Below, piece after piece: positions 34,632-44,395 of a DNA stretch of 64,000 bases. Position 1 is the stretch's first letter. Each line of letters begins with the position of its first letter. The translations under genes and the position numbers were made by a program. Source of the stretch: Actinobacteria bacterium IMCC26207 (GTDB lineage: Bacteria; Actinomycetota; Acidimicrobiia; Acidimicrobiales; Microtrichaceae); assembly GCA_001025035.1 (NCBI GenBank), contig LCZK01000006.1, positions 1 through 64,000 of the forward strand. The letters run 5' to 3'. The notes under the pieces were generated by a model, which saw only the letters and a list, made by a program, of their open reading frames with translations, ran no database searches and was not told where the DNA came from.

Positions 34632-35486
34632 TCAGCGTCTGCGACGTAGCAATCCCACTGTCAAGAAAACTCCGGCAAGAACGAGCAGAGCCGCCGCTGC
34701 AATCAGCAGACGGAAAGGCAGCGCCTGAGTATCGGAGGACTCTGCCGTCATGGTGGCCGAGGATGCAGTTCCGCCACTTAGGGGGAACTCCCAACTTGCA
34801 CTCTCTCCCTGTACCTTTCCTCCCTGTGCGCTGCCTGTGGTTACGCTGCCTGCGCTTATCTTGCCTGTGGATTGCTCAAGGTTTCCCGGCAACTGAACTG
34901 AGACTTTCAGCGTTGCAGCACTCGCCGCGGTTAACCCTTCGGCTTCTAGCTCTTCTGGAGTGCGAGCTAGGGGAAGGCCGCCCAAGGCTGCAGTGAGGTC
35001 CGGGTCGGAGAACTGCTCCAACGAACCAGTCAGGCTGAGAGCGCTAGAGAAGCTGTAGTCGGTAGAGGCAAATCCATCGGTGAGCTTGAGTTGCACGTCT
35101 GAAAAAACTGCAGGGCTGCCGGTCTCACCCGGAGTTCCGCCGATTTCGCCGAGCACCTGCGCAAGCTCATCCGGAGATCCAAACTTGCGTCGAACCACAA
35201 GGGTGACGCCGCCCTTCGTTGGTCCAGAAGTGTCTGTTTTGGGGCTATCGACTACCCAGCCCGCTGCAACAAGATCGCTCAACTGAACAGAGGTTGCCGG
35301 GTCGCCGAGTCGCTCGGCTGCCTCCGCATCTAGGTGAACCGTCACGGTCACCGTGCCTGACCCGCCCTCGTTCACTCTGATGGCCACTTGCGAATCCACC
35401 TGGCAACCCGCCAGAACCATGGCTACAAGTGCTCCAAGAATGATGAGCCGGACGGTTCGCACTGCGGCGAGTTTAGCGCGCGACAA
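34632..35486 (-). CDS. LppM-type lipoprotein with C-terminal membrane anchor
   Basis: A 284-residue exported protein. The signal LIILGALVAMVLAGC carries lipobox LAGC; the mature start VDSQVAIRVNEGGSGTVTVTVHLD, the spacing of ERLGD and the VRRKFGSPDEL segment fit the LppM domain known in mycobacterial lipoproteins. A C-terminal helix (LLIAAAALLVLAGVFLTVGLL) and RRRR tail give a second anchor, so the domain is held at both ends. The molecular role is not known; the mycobacterial homologue affects phagosome handling. Confidence 0.8.
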   Translation of the reverse strand: MSRAKLAAVRTVRLIILGALVAMVLAGCQVDSQVAIRVNEGGSGTVTVTVHLDAEAAERLGDPATSVQLSDLVAAGWVVDSPKTDTSGPTKGGVTLVVRRKFGSPDELAQVLGEIGGTPGETGSPAVFSDVQLKLTDGFASTDYSFSSALSLTGSLEQFSDPDLTAALGGLPLARTPEELEAEGLTAASAATLKVSVQLPGNLEQSTGKISAGSVTTGSAQGGKVQGESASWEFPLSGGTASSATMTAESSDTQALPFRLLIAAAALLVLAGVFLTVGLLRRRR

Positions 35487-35501
35487 CGTTCAAGAGATGT
35501 G

Positions 35502-35536
35502 GGCACATGTGCTCTGGTTCGCAGAGCACATGTGCC
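35502..35536. terminator. Perfect 15-bp hairpin between desaturase and lppM-type genes
   Basis: GGCACATGTGCTCTG pairs with CAGAGCACATGTGCC across a 5-base loop (GTTCG). It lies 3' of the sterol-desaturase-type gene and in the leader of the lppM-type gene on the minus strand. No T-run follows. It could end the desaturase transcript or act in the leader. Confidence 0.6.
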
Positions 35537-35638
35537 ACAGATCAAATGAGTCGCACAGTAACCAGAGGCAGAGTTACTGGTTCTACCGTCGCTTAAAGTG
35601 GATATGGCGACTGTGCTGTTAGGGGGCCCTTCCTCGGC

Positions 35639-35713
35639 CAGCCTCACTGACCCAGCCTCACTCAACCAGCCTCACTGAACCAGGCTCACTGAAGCAGGCT
35701 CACTGAACCAGGT
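35639..35713. repeat. Five 14-base tandem units overlapping a stop codon
   Basis: Units of CCAGCCTCACTGAA type start at 35639, 35653, 35667, 35681 and 35695. The stop codon of the sterol-desaturase-type gene (35672-35674) lies inside the array. Because 14 is not a multiple of three, each added or lost unit changes the C-terminal reading frame. Confidence 0.85.
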
Positions 35714-36607
35714 AGCCGCATTGGTGTCTTTGATCTGTTCCCAAGCGAGCGGGACCTTCTGGAGTTCACCGAATCCGATTGGGAATACGGGCATCCGACC
35801 AACGCCCACTGTTCCCGCAAACGGCTGTTCGGGGCGGTAGTAGCTGCCGAGCAGCTGGTCCCACAGTGATGTGATCGCACCGAAGTTGGTATCACCCTCG
35901 TCGTAGTTGGTGGAGTGATGCCAGCGATGCAGGTCGGGTGTGCTGAACACACGATTGAGGGGACCGCTGCTCACTTCGATGTTGCAGTGCTGGACCTGTC
36001 CGTACAGCGCCCGCATTGCTAGGTATCCGATGTGTTGGTCCCTGCTGAGGCCCAGCGCGGCGATGAGCGTTGCGTCGATGAGCCCATCGAAAAGCAGTTC
36101 GCCAACATGAAATCTGTTGGCATTGAGCCAATGCAGCCGAGATGGGCTGTGATGCACCGAGTGGAGCTTCCACGCTGGTCCCCACTCGTGCGCCAGTCGG
36201 TGATGCAAGGTGTGTGGGAGGTCATAAGCCAACACGGCCAGCGCCACACCGAGAGCGGTAGGGAGGTGTCTGAACTTGGCATCAAGGCCGACTCGCCGGG
36301 CGATCGCTGCCCCTATGGGCTGGGTCAATAGGCTCGTTGCGTAGGTGGTTGCAACGAAGGCTCTGTCGGCAGCAACGTCGCTGTCGCGCTCGTGGGTCCA
36401 ACCCTCGCGGTAGGGGTATCGGCGCTCGGTCTGAGCAATCAGTGCGTACCAACCTGCCGCTACGAGCCCAACGACGATGGGCGACTCGACACTTCGGCGA
36501 CGTTGGACTGCCTTGTCAAGGCTGACTGCGAGCGCCGCTCCCGCGATCACCCCGGCGTGCAAAGCAAAGGATCTCAATGAGTCGCTGCGTGAACTTATTC
36601 TCCTCAC
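35672..36607 (-). CDS. Sterol desaturase / fatty acid hydroxylase superfamily protein
   Basis: A 311-residue membrane di-iron enzyme. Histidine boxes: HTLHHRLAHE, then HSVHHSPSRLHWLNANRFH, then HRWHHSTN, matching the eight-His pattern of the superfamily. Four or so hydrophobic segments surround them. Members hydroxylate or desaturate lipids, carotenoids or sterols at the membrane; the substrate cannot be set here. The last dozen residues (SEPASVSLVQ) are encoded by a 14-base tandem array, so they are probably dispensable. Confidence 0.87.
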   Translation of the reverse strand: MRRISSRSDSLRSFALHAGVIAGAALAVSLDKAVQRRRSVESPIVVGLVAAGWYALIAQTERRYPYREGWTHERDSDVAADRAFVATTYATSLLTQPIGAAIARRVGLDAKFRHLPTALGVALAVLAYDLPHTLHHRLAHEWGPAWKLHSVHHSPSRLHWLNANRFHVGELLFDGLIDATLIAALGLSRDQHIGYLAMRALYGQVQHCNIEVSSGPLNRVFSTPDLHRWHHSTNYDEGDTNFGAITSLWDQLLGSYYRPEQPFAGTVGVGRMPVFPIGFGELQKVPLAWEQIKDTNAATWFSEPASVSLVQ

Positions 36608-36682
36608 GCTTCTAACATACCGTCCCTCAGATCCCGCTCACCACGCCAACCGCTTGACCAAACGAAGCGACAGTAGAACGAG

Positions 36683-39208
36683 TTACTCGCCGGTGGTGAC
36701 TGCGAGTTCCTCGATTGGCGGTGGGGTGAACCCTTCAACACCTGTGAAGGTGAAGATTTGCTCGCCTGGTGCATCGGGGTCTGGCGCAACATCAACCATG
36801 ATGGTCTGGCCGGCAATGAACTCCTTGTAGAGCAGGCGTTCAGAGACTGGGTCCTCGACTAGGCGCTGAATTGCTCGCCGAAGCGGGCGGGCGCCAAGTG
36901 TCGGGTCGTAGCCCCTGTCGGCGAGCAGGTACTTGGCCTCTTGTGAGACTTCAAGGCCCATGCCTAGCCCAATCAGCTGAATACCAACACGCTTGATCAT
37001 CAGATCAACAATGGTGGTTACCTCGGCCTTAGACAGCTCGTGGAAGACAATGACGTCATCGATTCGGTTGAGGAACTCAGGCCGGAAATGAGCCTTGAGT
37101 GCATCGTTGACCTTTTCCTTCATGCGCTCATAAGTCACGGCCTCGTCACGCTTGGAGAAGCCAATGTTCGCCTTGCGAAGGTCAGCAGTACCAAGGTTTG
37201 AGGTCATGATCAGCACCGTGTTGCGGAAGTCAACTGAGCGACCCTGAGCATCGGTCAGGCGTCCCTCTTCGAGGATCTGCAAAAGGGTGTTGAACACATC
37301 TGGGTGGGCTTTTTCGATTTCGTCGAAGAGCACCACAGAGAATGGCTTGCGCCGAACGGCCTCGGTGAGTTGACCGCCCTCTTCGTAGCCCACGTAGCCG
37401 GGGGGCGAACCCACCAAACGACTGACCGTGTGCTTTTCCATGTACTCCGACATGTCCAGGCTGATCATTGCAGTTTCGTCGCCGAACAAGAACTCGGCGA
37501 GTGTCTTTGCAAGCTCGGTCTTACCTACGCCGGATGGGCCCAAGAAGATGAACGAACCCGATGGGCGCTTGGGGTCTTTAAGCCCGGCACGTGTGCGGCG
37601 AATTGCCTGAGACACAGCCTTGATGGCCTGCTCTTGGCCGATAACTCGACGGTGCAGTTCATCCTCCATGCGCAAAAGCTTGGCGGTCTCTTCTTCGGTG
37701 AGCTTATAAACGGGGATTCCCGTCCACAGAGACAGCACCTCGGCGATTGCCTCTTCGTCAACCTCATCGAACAAGTCGACTCCGGCAGCCTTCATCTCTA
37801 CATCTTTGGCTTCTTTGTTGGCTAGGAGGTCTTTCTCTCGGTCACGCAGAAGTCCGGCCGCTTCAAAGTCTTGAGACTCAACGGCCTCTTTCTTTTGACG
37901 GACGACATCGGAGAGCTCATTCTCGATCTCTCGGTAATCTGGCGGGGTTTTCATGCGACGAATGCGCAGACGCGATCCGGCCTCGTCAATCAGGTCGATT
38001 GCCTTATCAGGCAAGAAGCGATCGGAGATGTAACGATCGGCCATGTTGGCTGCTGCCACGAGAGCCTGATCGGTGATGGTGACCCGGTGATGCTGTTCGT
38101 AACGCTCACGCAGACCTTTGAGGATTTCAATGGTGTGAGCAACCGAGGGCTCATCAACAACAACCTTTTGGAAACGACGCTCAAGTGCAGCGTCCTTTTC
38201 TAGATGCTTGCGATACTCATCCAAGGTGGTGGCACCGATGGTCTGCAGTTCACCACGAGCAAGCATGGGCTTGAGGATGGAGGCTGCATCGATTGCGCCT
38301 TCTGCGGCTCCGGCACCAACAAGGGTGTGGATCTCATCGATGAACAAGATGATGTCTCCGCGAGTCTTGATTTCTTTGAGCACCTTCTTGAGGCGCTCCT
38401 CGAAATCTCCTCGATAACGAGAACCAGCAACAAGAGCACCAAGATCGAGCGTGTACAACTGCTTTCCCTGCAGCGTCTCTGGCACGTTGTCGGATGCGAT
38501 GGCCTGAGCGAGTCCCTCGACGATGGCAGTCTTGCCAACGCCAGGCTCTCCCACGAGCACGGGGTTGTTCTTGGTGCGGCGAGACAGCACCTGCATCATG
38601 CGCTCGGTTTCGCGGTCTCTTCCGATGACGGGATCGAGCTTGTTCTCACGAGCCAGTTGGGTGAAGTTCCGACCAAACTGATCGAGTACCAATGACCCCG
38701 AGGGTGTTTCTCCCGAGGAACCAGTGCTGGCACCAGCCTTTTCTGCTCCGCCGGGCTGGGCAGTGGACCCTGGATAACCCGAGAGCAGCTGAATGACTTG
38801 CTGACGGACTCGGGACAGGTCTGCTCCGAGTTTGACGAGGACCTGCGCAGCTACACCTTCACCCTCACGGATGAGGCCAAGCAGGATGTGCTCGGTTCCG
38901 ATGTAGTTATGGCCGAGTTGAAGAGCCTCTCGCAGCGAAAGCTCGAGAACTTTTTTGGCGCGAGGCGTAAAGGGGATGTGACCCGAGGGGGAAGACCCAC
39001 CTTGGCCAATGATCTCTTCTACCTGTTGCCGTACTGCCTCAAGTGAAATGCCCAGTGACTCCAGAGCCTTTGCAGCAACCCCCTCGCCCTCATGAATGAG
39101 GCCAAGAAGGATGTGCTCGGTTCCGATGTAGTTGTGATTGAGGAGTCGGGCCTCCTCTTGAGCCAGCACGACCACCCGTCGGGCTCGGTCAGTGAAGCGT
39201 TCAAACAC
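36683..39208 (-). CDS. clpC: ATP-dependent Clp protease ATPase subunit ClpC
   Basis: An 841-residue AAA+ unfoldase that feeds ClpP. Two N-terminal Clp repeats ([21 protein letters not shown] and its copy from about 100), first AAA with Walker A GEPGVGKT at 220-227, a UVR-containing coiled middle domain ([18 protein letters not shown]), second AAA with GPSGVGKT, and a ClpP-docking loop region in the C-terminal part. Length and layout are standard. The divergent polyprenyl synthase gene starts 256 bases away, so its promoter lies in that gap. No adaptor genes (mcsA, mcsB, ctsR) are present, as usual in actinobacteria. Confidence 0.97.
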   Translation of the reverse strand: MFERFTDRARRVVVLAQEEARLLNHNYIGTEHILLGLIHEGEGVAAKALESLGISLEAVRQQVEEIIGQGGSSPSGHIPFTPRAKKVLELSLREALQLGHNYIGTEHILLGLIREGEGVAAQVLVKLGADLSRVRQQVIQLLSGYPGSTAQPGGAEKAGASTGSSGETPSGSLVLDQFGRNFTQLARENKLDPVIGRDRETERMMQVLSRRTKNNPVLVGEPGVGKTAIVEGLAQAIASDNVPETLQGKQLYTLDLGALVAGSRYRGDFEERLKKVLKEIKTRGDIILFIDEIHTLVGAGAAEGAIDAASILKPMLARGELQTIGATTLDEYRKHLEKDAALERRFQKVVVDEPSVAHTIEILKGLRERYEQHHRVTITDQALVAAANMADRYISDRFLPDKAIDLIDEAGSRLRIRRMKTPPDYREIENELSDVVRQKKEAVESQDFEAAGLLRDREKDLLANKEAKDVEMKAAGVDLFDEVDEEAIAEVLSLWTGIPVYKLTEEETAKLLRMEDELHRRVIGQEQAIKAVSQAIRRTRAGLKDPKRPSGSFIFLGPSGVGKTELAKTLAEFLFGDETAMISLDMSEYMEKHTVSRLVGSPPGYVGYEEGGQLTEAVRRKPFSVVLFDEIEKAHPDVFNTLLQILEEGRLTDAQGRSVDFRNTVLIMTSNLGTADLRKANIGFSKRDEAVTYERMKEKVNDALKAHFRPEFLNRIDDVIVFHELSKAEVTTIVDLMIKRVGIQLIGLGMGLEVSQEAKYLLADRGYDPTLGARPLRRAIQRLVEDPVSERLLYKEFIAGQTIMVDVAPDPDAPGEQIFTFTGVEGFTPPPIEELAVTTGE

Positions 39209-39464
39209 GGTGCTGCCTCCAAGAAAGATTGATGTGGATAAGTGTAACGCCGTAGAGGGGCAACAAGTTCCCGAGTTTCCAGCGAAGCTGCTGTGCTACC
39301 AAAGTTCCTTCACAGCTTGCCAAGAAATGAACCTCGTTCGGCCATGCAAGAGAACGAAAAACCACCTAAACGTCAGTGAGAAACAAAGTACAAGTCCTGG
39401 GCTGGCCAAAGAACTCAGTATCGCGACATGGGCCAGACTCCGTCGGGGAACTAGGTTCTGAATC
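39209..39464. promoter_or_regulatory. Divergent promoter region of clpC and polyprenyl synthase
   Basis: A 256-base gap between divergent starts, locally richer in A and T (for example GAAATGAACC, AACGAAAAACCACC, GAAACAAAGTAC). Both promoters must lie here. No palindrome that I would call an operator is evident. Confidence 0.5.
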
Positions 39465-40457
39465 GTGACTGGCTCAAATCCACTTCAGGTCATGCCCTCC
39501 ATGGCTGAAGATCTCGAACGCCTCGAGACCGAATTAATTGCTTCTGTTTGCTCAGAAAACCCATTCCTGACAGAGATCGCCACGCACCTGATCGCAGCTG
39601 GGGGTAAGCGGGTACGGCCAGGGTTTACCATTGCCGCAGCCGCGACAGCGCTGAGTGTTGATGCTCCAGCATCGGATGAAGCAATCACCGGCGGCATGGC
39701 AATTGAGCTCGTTCATCTGGGGTCTCTGTACCACGACGATGTGATGGATGAGGCCGAGGTTCGCCGCACTGTAGATAGCGTCAATGCTCGCTGGGGCAAC
39801 CATAAAGCGATTCTGGCTGGCGACTACTTGCTGGCAAAAGCCTCGGAGCTTGCCGCATCGCTTGGAGTCGAAGTCGCGGCCTTGTTGGCTAATACCATCG
39901 GCCAACTTTGCGAGGGCCAGTTGTTGGAGCTGGAGCACTCATTTTCACTGGACCGAACCGAAGACCTCTACCTGCGATCAATCAATGGCAAGACTGCATC
40001 ACTTCTTGCAGCGAGTTGCAGAATTGGTGGGATCGTTGCGGAGTTGCCTCGCACGCAGATCGATGCGCTGACCACGTTTGGTTTCAGCTATGGCATGGCA
40101 TTTCAGATCGTGGACGACGTGCTTGATCTGGTCTCGAATGACGCCGAGATGGGCAAGCCCACGGGCCATGACCTGGAAGAGGGCGTCTATACCCTCCCGG
40201 TGTTGCTCACTTTGGCAGGACCAACTGGCGGCGAGCTTCGCAGCATGCTCGGAGGGCCGATTGATCCGGCGACTAGGGACGCTGCTGCCAGCCTGATCCG
40301 AGAGGGCCAAGGCGTGTCTCTAGCAATTGATCGTGCACGTAGCTACGCAGACGCTGGGCGATCGGCACTAGAGGCACTACCGGCCAGTCCGGGAGTAACT
40401 GGATTACGCGCTGCAGCGGACTACCTACTCGACAGCGTTGAGGCTGCAGCTACCTGA
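39465..40457 (+). CDS. Polyprenyl diphosphate synthase (trans-isoprenyl chain elongation)
   Basis: A 330-residue enzyme with a GTG start; the later ATG at MPSMAEDLERLE is an alternative. First Asp-rich motif DDVMDEAEVRR and second DDVLDLV bind the Mg-diphosphate; GGKRVRP near the start binds IPP, and the KT pair is in NGKTASLL. It resembles long-chain synthases that make the menaquinone side chain; small residues before the first motif (LGSLYHDD) favour a long product. It is likely to use IPP and DMAPP derived from the ispD/ispF pathway. Single gene, divergent from clpC. Confidence 0.92.
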   Translation: MTGSNPLQVMPSMAEDLERLETELIASVCSENPFLTEIATHLIAAGGKRVRPGFTIAAAATALSVDAPASDEAITGGMAIELVHLGSLYHDDVMDEAEVRRTVDSVNARWGNHKAILAGDYLLAKASELAASLGVEVAALLANTIGQLCEGQLLELEHSFSLDRTEDLYLRSINGKTASLLAASCRIGGIVAELPRTQIDALTTFGFSYGMAFQIVDDVLDLVSNDAEMGKPTGHDLEEGVYTLPVLLTLAGPTGGELRSMLGGPIDPATRDAAASLIREGQGVSLAIDRARSYADAGRSALEALPASPGVTGLRAAADYLLDSVEAAAT

Positions 40458-40497
40458 GCAGTGTGCAGTCTGCAGTGCAGCCACCTGAGCAGGGCAG

Positions 40498-40809
40498 TTA
40501 CATAATTCGTGTTGACTCAGCCACCACGTGCTGATGCAATTCTGCTCCCGTGACTCCGACGCTAGCCATGCCCTCGAGGAACGTTCCCATGTGGGCCGTA
40601 CCCATATGCAAGGCAATGGCGTCTTCTGACTCCCACTCCTCGTAGGCGCGGACTCGGCCCGGGTCAGTCCCGTCGAAGAAGAAGCCGTACGTGATGTTGC
40701 CAGTCTCAGCCAAGGTGGCCTCGACTAGTGGCAGGGTCAGAGCAATGAACTCAGCCTGCTTGGTGGGATCGAACGTGATAATTCCAGAGATGATCAACAT
40801 GTCGCTCAC
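40498..40809 (-). CDS. Antibiotic biosynthesis monooxygenase (ABM) domain protein
   Basis: A 103-residue ferredoxin-like dimeric protein. Pattern: LIISGIITFDPTKQAEFIALTLPLVEATLAETGNITYGFFFD, then VRAYEEWESEDAIALHMGTAHM. These fit putative quinol or heme monooxygenase-like ABM proteins that act without metal cofactor. The Glu-Trp in YEEWES and the His in LHMGTAHM are family positions. Convergent with the polyprenyl synthase gene; it follows the ABC ATPase gene on the same strand with a 42-base gap, so they may share a transcript. Confidence 0.85.
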   Translation of the reverse strand: MSDMLIISGIITFDPTKQAEFIALTLPLVEATLAETGNITYGFFFDGTDPGRVRAYEEWESEDAIALHMGTAHMGTFLEGMASVGVTGAELHQHVVAESTRIM

Positions 40810-40851
40810 TGTATCTGCAGTCGACAGGCAAAAATTTCAGGCCCACTCCGA

Positions 40852-41979
40852 TCAGAGGGGAAACGCCACCACCGGGCCACCTGTGTAGCGCAACCGGGCA
40901 AGTTCGGAACGCTCAAGAATGGGCAGGGATGGCCGCCGGACGCGCAACTGGCCCACTTGAGACTGGCCCTCAGGAGACTGGCCCGCTTGGGTCTGGCCAA
41001 CCAGGTACGCCGTGCCGTGCCCTAGGTATTCAACGAGTTCGACTGTTGCGAGGAGGCCCGTACTCGCTGCTGAATCGGCTGGCTCAATTTCTAAATCCTC
41101 GGGCCGAATTAATACTTCGACGGGGCCTTCAGCTGGACGGTGCAGCGCCAACTCGCCGAACGCAGTCTGCACGCTGTTGTGGTGAGCGTGCCCCGGAATG
41201 AAGTTGGCATCACCAACAAATCCTGCGAGCCAGCGAGTGGCCGGCCGCTGATACAACTCAGCGGGTGGTCCAACTTGCAGCAGGTTGCCTTCGTAGAGGA
41301 CAGCCACTTTGTCTCCGAGCACAAAAGCCTCGTCCTGATCATGGGTGACAAACACCGTGGTCATTCCAAGCCGAAGGAGCAGTTGATGAATCTCGGTTCG
41401 GACTTGCACGCGAAGCGAGGCATCAAGGTTTGAAAACGGCTCGTCAAGAAGCAGGATCGCTGGCCGAGGGGCGATTGCCCGAGCTAGCGCAACCCGCTGC
41501 TGCTGTCCGCCAGACAAGGTGGAGGGAGAGCGATCACCAAACCCGGTGAGCCCGACAAGCGCTAGAGCCTCGTCAATTCTTGAGGACTCCTTTCGCTCGC
41601 CGCGAGGCAAACCAAAGCCCACATTGCGAGCCACCGAAAGATGGGGAAACAACGCCCAATCCTGAAACACCATGCCGATCTGGCGTTGTTCGGGGGCGAT
41701 CATGACACCAGGTCCGCTGACGCACCGATCGCTCAGAATGACTTGGCCCGTGTCGGCGGATTCGAGCCCAGCGATGATTCGCAGCAGCGTGGTCTTTCCA
41801 CATCCGCTCGGTCCCAAGAGCACAACAGTTTCACCCGAATTGGCTACCAAGTCGATGCCGCTCAGGACTGGGGTCACGCCATCAAATGATTTGCCAATGC
41901 CAGAGACCTGTAACGACCCCGCGGTTGCAGGGCTAGTAGGCGTTGCAGGGCTAGTAGGCGTAACCGGACTGTTAGGCAC
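40852..41979 (-). CDS. ABC transporter ATP-binding protein (PotA/FbpC type), orphan
   Basis: About 375 residues from the GTG at 41979, which overlaps the lysS stop by 8 bases and so looks translationally coupled; longer starts run back inside lysS. Walker A GPSGCGKTT, Q-loop GMVFQDWALFPHL, signature LSGGQQQRVALARA, Walker B ILLLDEPFSNLD and H-loop FVTHDQDEA are all intact. A C-terminal TOBE-like region follows with a QTQAGQSPEGQSQVGQ insert. The first 20 residues are SPVTPTSPATPT-like from an 18-base repeat. Such subunits energise import of iron, polyamines, sulfate or similar, but no permease or binding protein is nearby. Confidence 0.9.
   Translation of the reverse strand: MPNSPVTPTSPATPTSPATAGSLQVSGIGKSFDGVTPVLSGIDLVANSGETVVLLGPSGCGKTTLLRIIAGLESADTGQVILSDRCVSGPGVMIAPEQRQIGMVFQDWALFPHLSVARNVGFGLPRGERKESSRIDEALALVGLTGFGDRSPSTLSGGQQQRVALARAIAPRPAILLLDEPFSNLDASLRVQVRTEIHQLLLRLGMTTVFVTHDQDEAFVLGDKVAVLYEGNLLQVGPPAELYQRPATRWLAGFVGDANFIPGHAHHNSVQTAFGELALHRPAEGPVEVLIRPEDLEIEPADSAASTGLLATVELVEYLGHGTAYLVGQTQAGQSPEGQSQVGQLRVRRPSLPILERSELARLRYTGGPVVAFPL
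41924..41959. repeat. 18-base direct repeat at the start of the ABC ATPase gene
   Basis: GTTGCAGGGCTAGTAGGC occurs twice in a row. It encodes the SPATPT hexads directly after the start codon. Confidence 0.88.
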
Positions 41980-43462
41980 CGGGTTCCTGCTCGGGCCGGA
42001 GCGTTGGGAAGAGCACGATGTCACGAATGGTCTGAACATCGGCCAGCACCATGGCAAGGCGATCCATGCCGATACCAAGGCCTACCGTTGGCGGAAGCCC
42101 GTACTCGAGGGAACGGAGATAATCGTTATCCATCAACATGGCTTCATCATCGCCTGCCGCGTTCTGCGCAGCCTGCTCATGAAAGCGCACTCGCTGTTCG
42201 ACTGGGTCGGTGAGTTCGGAAAATCCGTTGCACAACTCACGGCCAATCACGATTCCCTCAAAGCGTTCCACTAGGCCTGGCTCAGAGCGATGCTCCCGAG
42301 ACAACGGTGAAACCTCGGTCGGGTAATCAATCACAAAGGTTGGATCCCAGAGCTGGTGCTCGGTGGTCTTTTCGTACAACTCCAACAACAGCTTGCCGGT
42401 GCCGTAAGAGTCTTTCCATGGAACGGAATGCTGATCGCATAGCTTGCGCAGCTCTTGAATCGGCGTGTGGATACTGACTGGTTCGCCGATCTGGGCAGAC
42501 GTCAGTTCGGCCATGGTCTCTCGTCGCCATGGGGCGGACAGGTCTACTTCTCGGCCATCAAAAGTGACAGTCGTTGACCCGCATAGTTCGAGCGCTAGGT
42601 GCTGCACGAGTTGTTCCACCAAGTCCATATGCACGTGGTAGTCGCCGTAAGCCTCATAAGCCTCGAGCATGGTGAACTCGGGGTTATGGCGAGTCGAGGT
42701 GCCCTCGTTGCGGAACACCCGAGCAATCTCAAACACCTTTTCGAATCCGCCAACAACAAGCCTCTTGAGGTAGAGCTCAGGAGCAATTCGCAAAAACATC
42801 TCTTGGTCTAACGCGTTGTGATGCGTCGTGAACGGCTTGGCTAACGCGCCGCCGGGGATCGGATGCAGCACTGGAGTCTCGACCTCGAGATAGCCGCGAT
42901 CCTCCATAAACCTGCGAGTCATCGACATCATTGCTGAGCGAAGCTGAAACGCCAGCCGCGCCTCTTGGGTCACCCACAAATCGACGTAGCGCTGCCGGTA
43001 CCGAGTGTCGGTATCGGTCATGCCGTGCCACTTATCGGGAAATGACCGACGAGTAGGCGCAAGCAAAGTCCACGAGTCCACCCGCACCGAAAGCTCTCCG
43101 CGGCGCGTGGTCATGACCTCTCCGGCCACCCCGATCCAGTCACCCAGGTTGAGTTCACAGAAGTGCTCAAACTCTGGCGTCGAGGCAGCGGGCGCAAAGA
43201 CCTGCACGCGTCCCGTTGAATCTGCCATGGTTCCAAAGGCCAGCTTGCCCTGCACGCGCCTGAGCATCAGTCGTCCGGCAATGCTGACTTGCTCACCAGT
43301 TAGCGATCCGGGCTCAAGGCCCTGATGTCGCTCCGCAAGCTCGGCCGCAGTGGCAGTCACCTCATAGGTATATGGCTGGTCAAAGCCGTAGACGCGAGCA
43401 TCATCGGGCGAGCCCTGCTGTGCCGCAGGCTCTTCGGGTGTAGGCACATCGGGTTCTGTCAC
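41972..43462 (-). CDS. lysS: Lysyl-tRNA synthetase, class II
   Basis: A 496-residue enzyme from the GTG at 43462, whose GTGA overlaps the coaX stop; the ATG at 43510 would overlap coaX by 52 bases and adds no conserved residues. OB-fold anticodon domain (VSIAGRLMLRRVQGKLAFG), motif 1 FMEDRGYLEVETPVLHPIPGG, motif 2 FRNEGTSTRHNPEFTMLEAYEAY, and motif 3 GLGIGMDRLAMVLAD are clear. The acidic Pro-rich leader (PDVPTPEEP) is unusual but short. It sits in the coaX-lysS run and is followed by the coupled ABC ATPase gene. Confidence 0.96.
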   Translation of the reverse strand: MTEPDVPTPEEPAAQQGSPDDARVYGFDQPYTYEVTATAAELAERHQGLEPGSLTGEQVSIAGRLMLRRVQGKLAFGTMADSTGRVQVFAPAASTPEFEHFCELNLGDWIGVAGEVMTTRRGELSVRVDSWTLLAPTRRSFPDKWHGMTDTDTRYRQRYVDLWVTQEARLAFQLRSAMMSMTRRFMEDRGYLEVETPVLHPIPGGALAKPFTTHHNALDQEMFLRIAPELYLKRLVVGGFEKVFEIARVFRNEGTSTRHNPEFTMLEAYEAYGDYHVHMDLVEQLVQHLALELCGSTTVTFDGREVDLSAPWRRETMAELTSAQIGEPVSIHTPIQELRKLCDQHSVPWKDSYGTGKLLLELYEKTTEHQLWDPTFVIDYPTEVSPLSREHRSEPGLVERFEGIVIGRELCNGFSELTDPVEQRVRFHEQAAQNAAGDDEAMLMDNDYLRSLEYGLPPTVGLGIGMDRLAMVLADVQTIRDIVLFPTLRPEQEPGA

Positions 43463-44238
43463 GGCTGGTTCTTCTCCCAGATTAAGCGCAGACCATGCAA
43501 GGTCAGCCACGGTTCTTCATGCTCAATCGATTCGGCAATCGGAGCAATCAAGCTTGCTAATCCACCCGTCGCAATGATGGTGGATTCTCCAAGTTCTTCT
43601 TCAATTCGATCACACATGCCGTCCACCATTGCGGAGTAGCCAAATACGGCCCCGGACTGCACGGACTCCATTGTGGTCTTGCCAATAACGCTGCGCGGCT
43701 CGACAAGTTCCACCCGTCTCAGGGCGGCTGCTCGACCAAAGAGGGCGTCCATAGAAATTTCGATTCCTGGGAAGATCGCGCCACCGAGGTACTCGCCTTG
43801 GGCAGAGATCACATCAAAAGTTGTGGCTGTTCCAAAGTCGACAACGATTGTTGGTCCACCGTACAGATCGAATGCCCCAACCGCGTTCGCAATGCGGTCT
43901 GCCCCAACCTCTCGCGGGTTGTCATACAACACGGGCATGCCCGTCTTCACACCGGTTCCTAGAACCACTGGCTCGATCTGCAAGTAGCGCTCGCACATCC
44001 TTCGTAGCTCATAGGTAATGCTTGGCACACCAGACGAGACAGCTACGCCTTTGATGTCTTCTTTGAGATCAAGGTCTCTGGTAGCGAGCAGGTGTCGAAT
44101 GAAGAGGGCCAGTTCGTCACTTGTTCGCTCGGCGCGAGTTGCGAGTCGCCAGTGATCGATCAGGTCATGGCTTCGCTCGCCTGCGTCATACAGGCCAATC
44201 ACCGTTTGGGTGTTTCCAACATCAATCACGAGCAGCAA
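43459..44238 (-). CDS. coaX: Type III pantothenate kinase
   Basis: A 259-residue ASKHA-fold kinase that starts CoA synthesis from pantothenate. P-loop-like LLVIDVGNTQTVIGLYD, the pantothenate pocket GADRIANAVGAFDLYGGPTIVVDFGTATTFD, and EYLGGAIFPGIEISMDALF. Normal length. It lies 158 bases after nadC and overlaps lysS by GTGA. panC two genes upstream makes its substrate, so the grouping is functional. Confidence 0.95.
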   Translation of the reverse strand: MLLVIDVGNTQTVIGLYDAGERSHDLIDHWRLATRAERTSDELALFIRHLLATRDLDLKEDIKGVAVSSGVPSITYELRRMCERYLQIEPVVLGTGVKTGMPVLYDNPREVGADRIANAVGAFDLYGGPTIVVDFGTATTFDVISAQGEYLGGAIFPGIEISMDALFGRAAALRRVELVEPRSVIGKTTMESVQSGAVFGYSAMVDGMCDRIEEELGESTIIATGGLASLIAPIAESIEHEEPWLTLHGLRLIWEKNQP

Positions 44239-44395
44239 GCTGGCCTCCGCAACAACACGTCAGAGGAAGTAGCCCCCCAAACGGTGGAGCCTTCCTGCGA
44301 CTCAGGATCCCTAGATGATGGTCTCCCGCAGCCAAATCTGCACGTTTATGAAAAAACTAGTTGTGCTGGGGTCAGCCGGCCCCTGCCTGAGTTGT

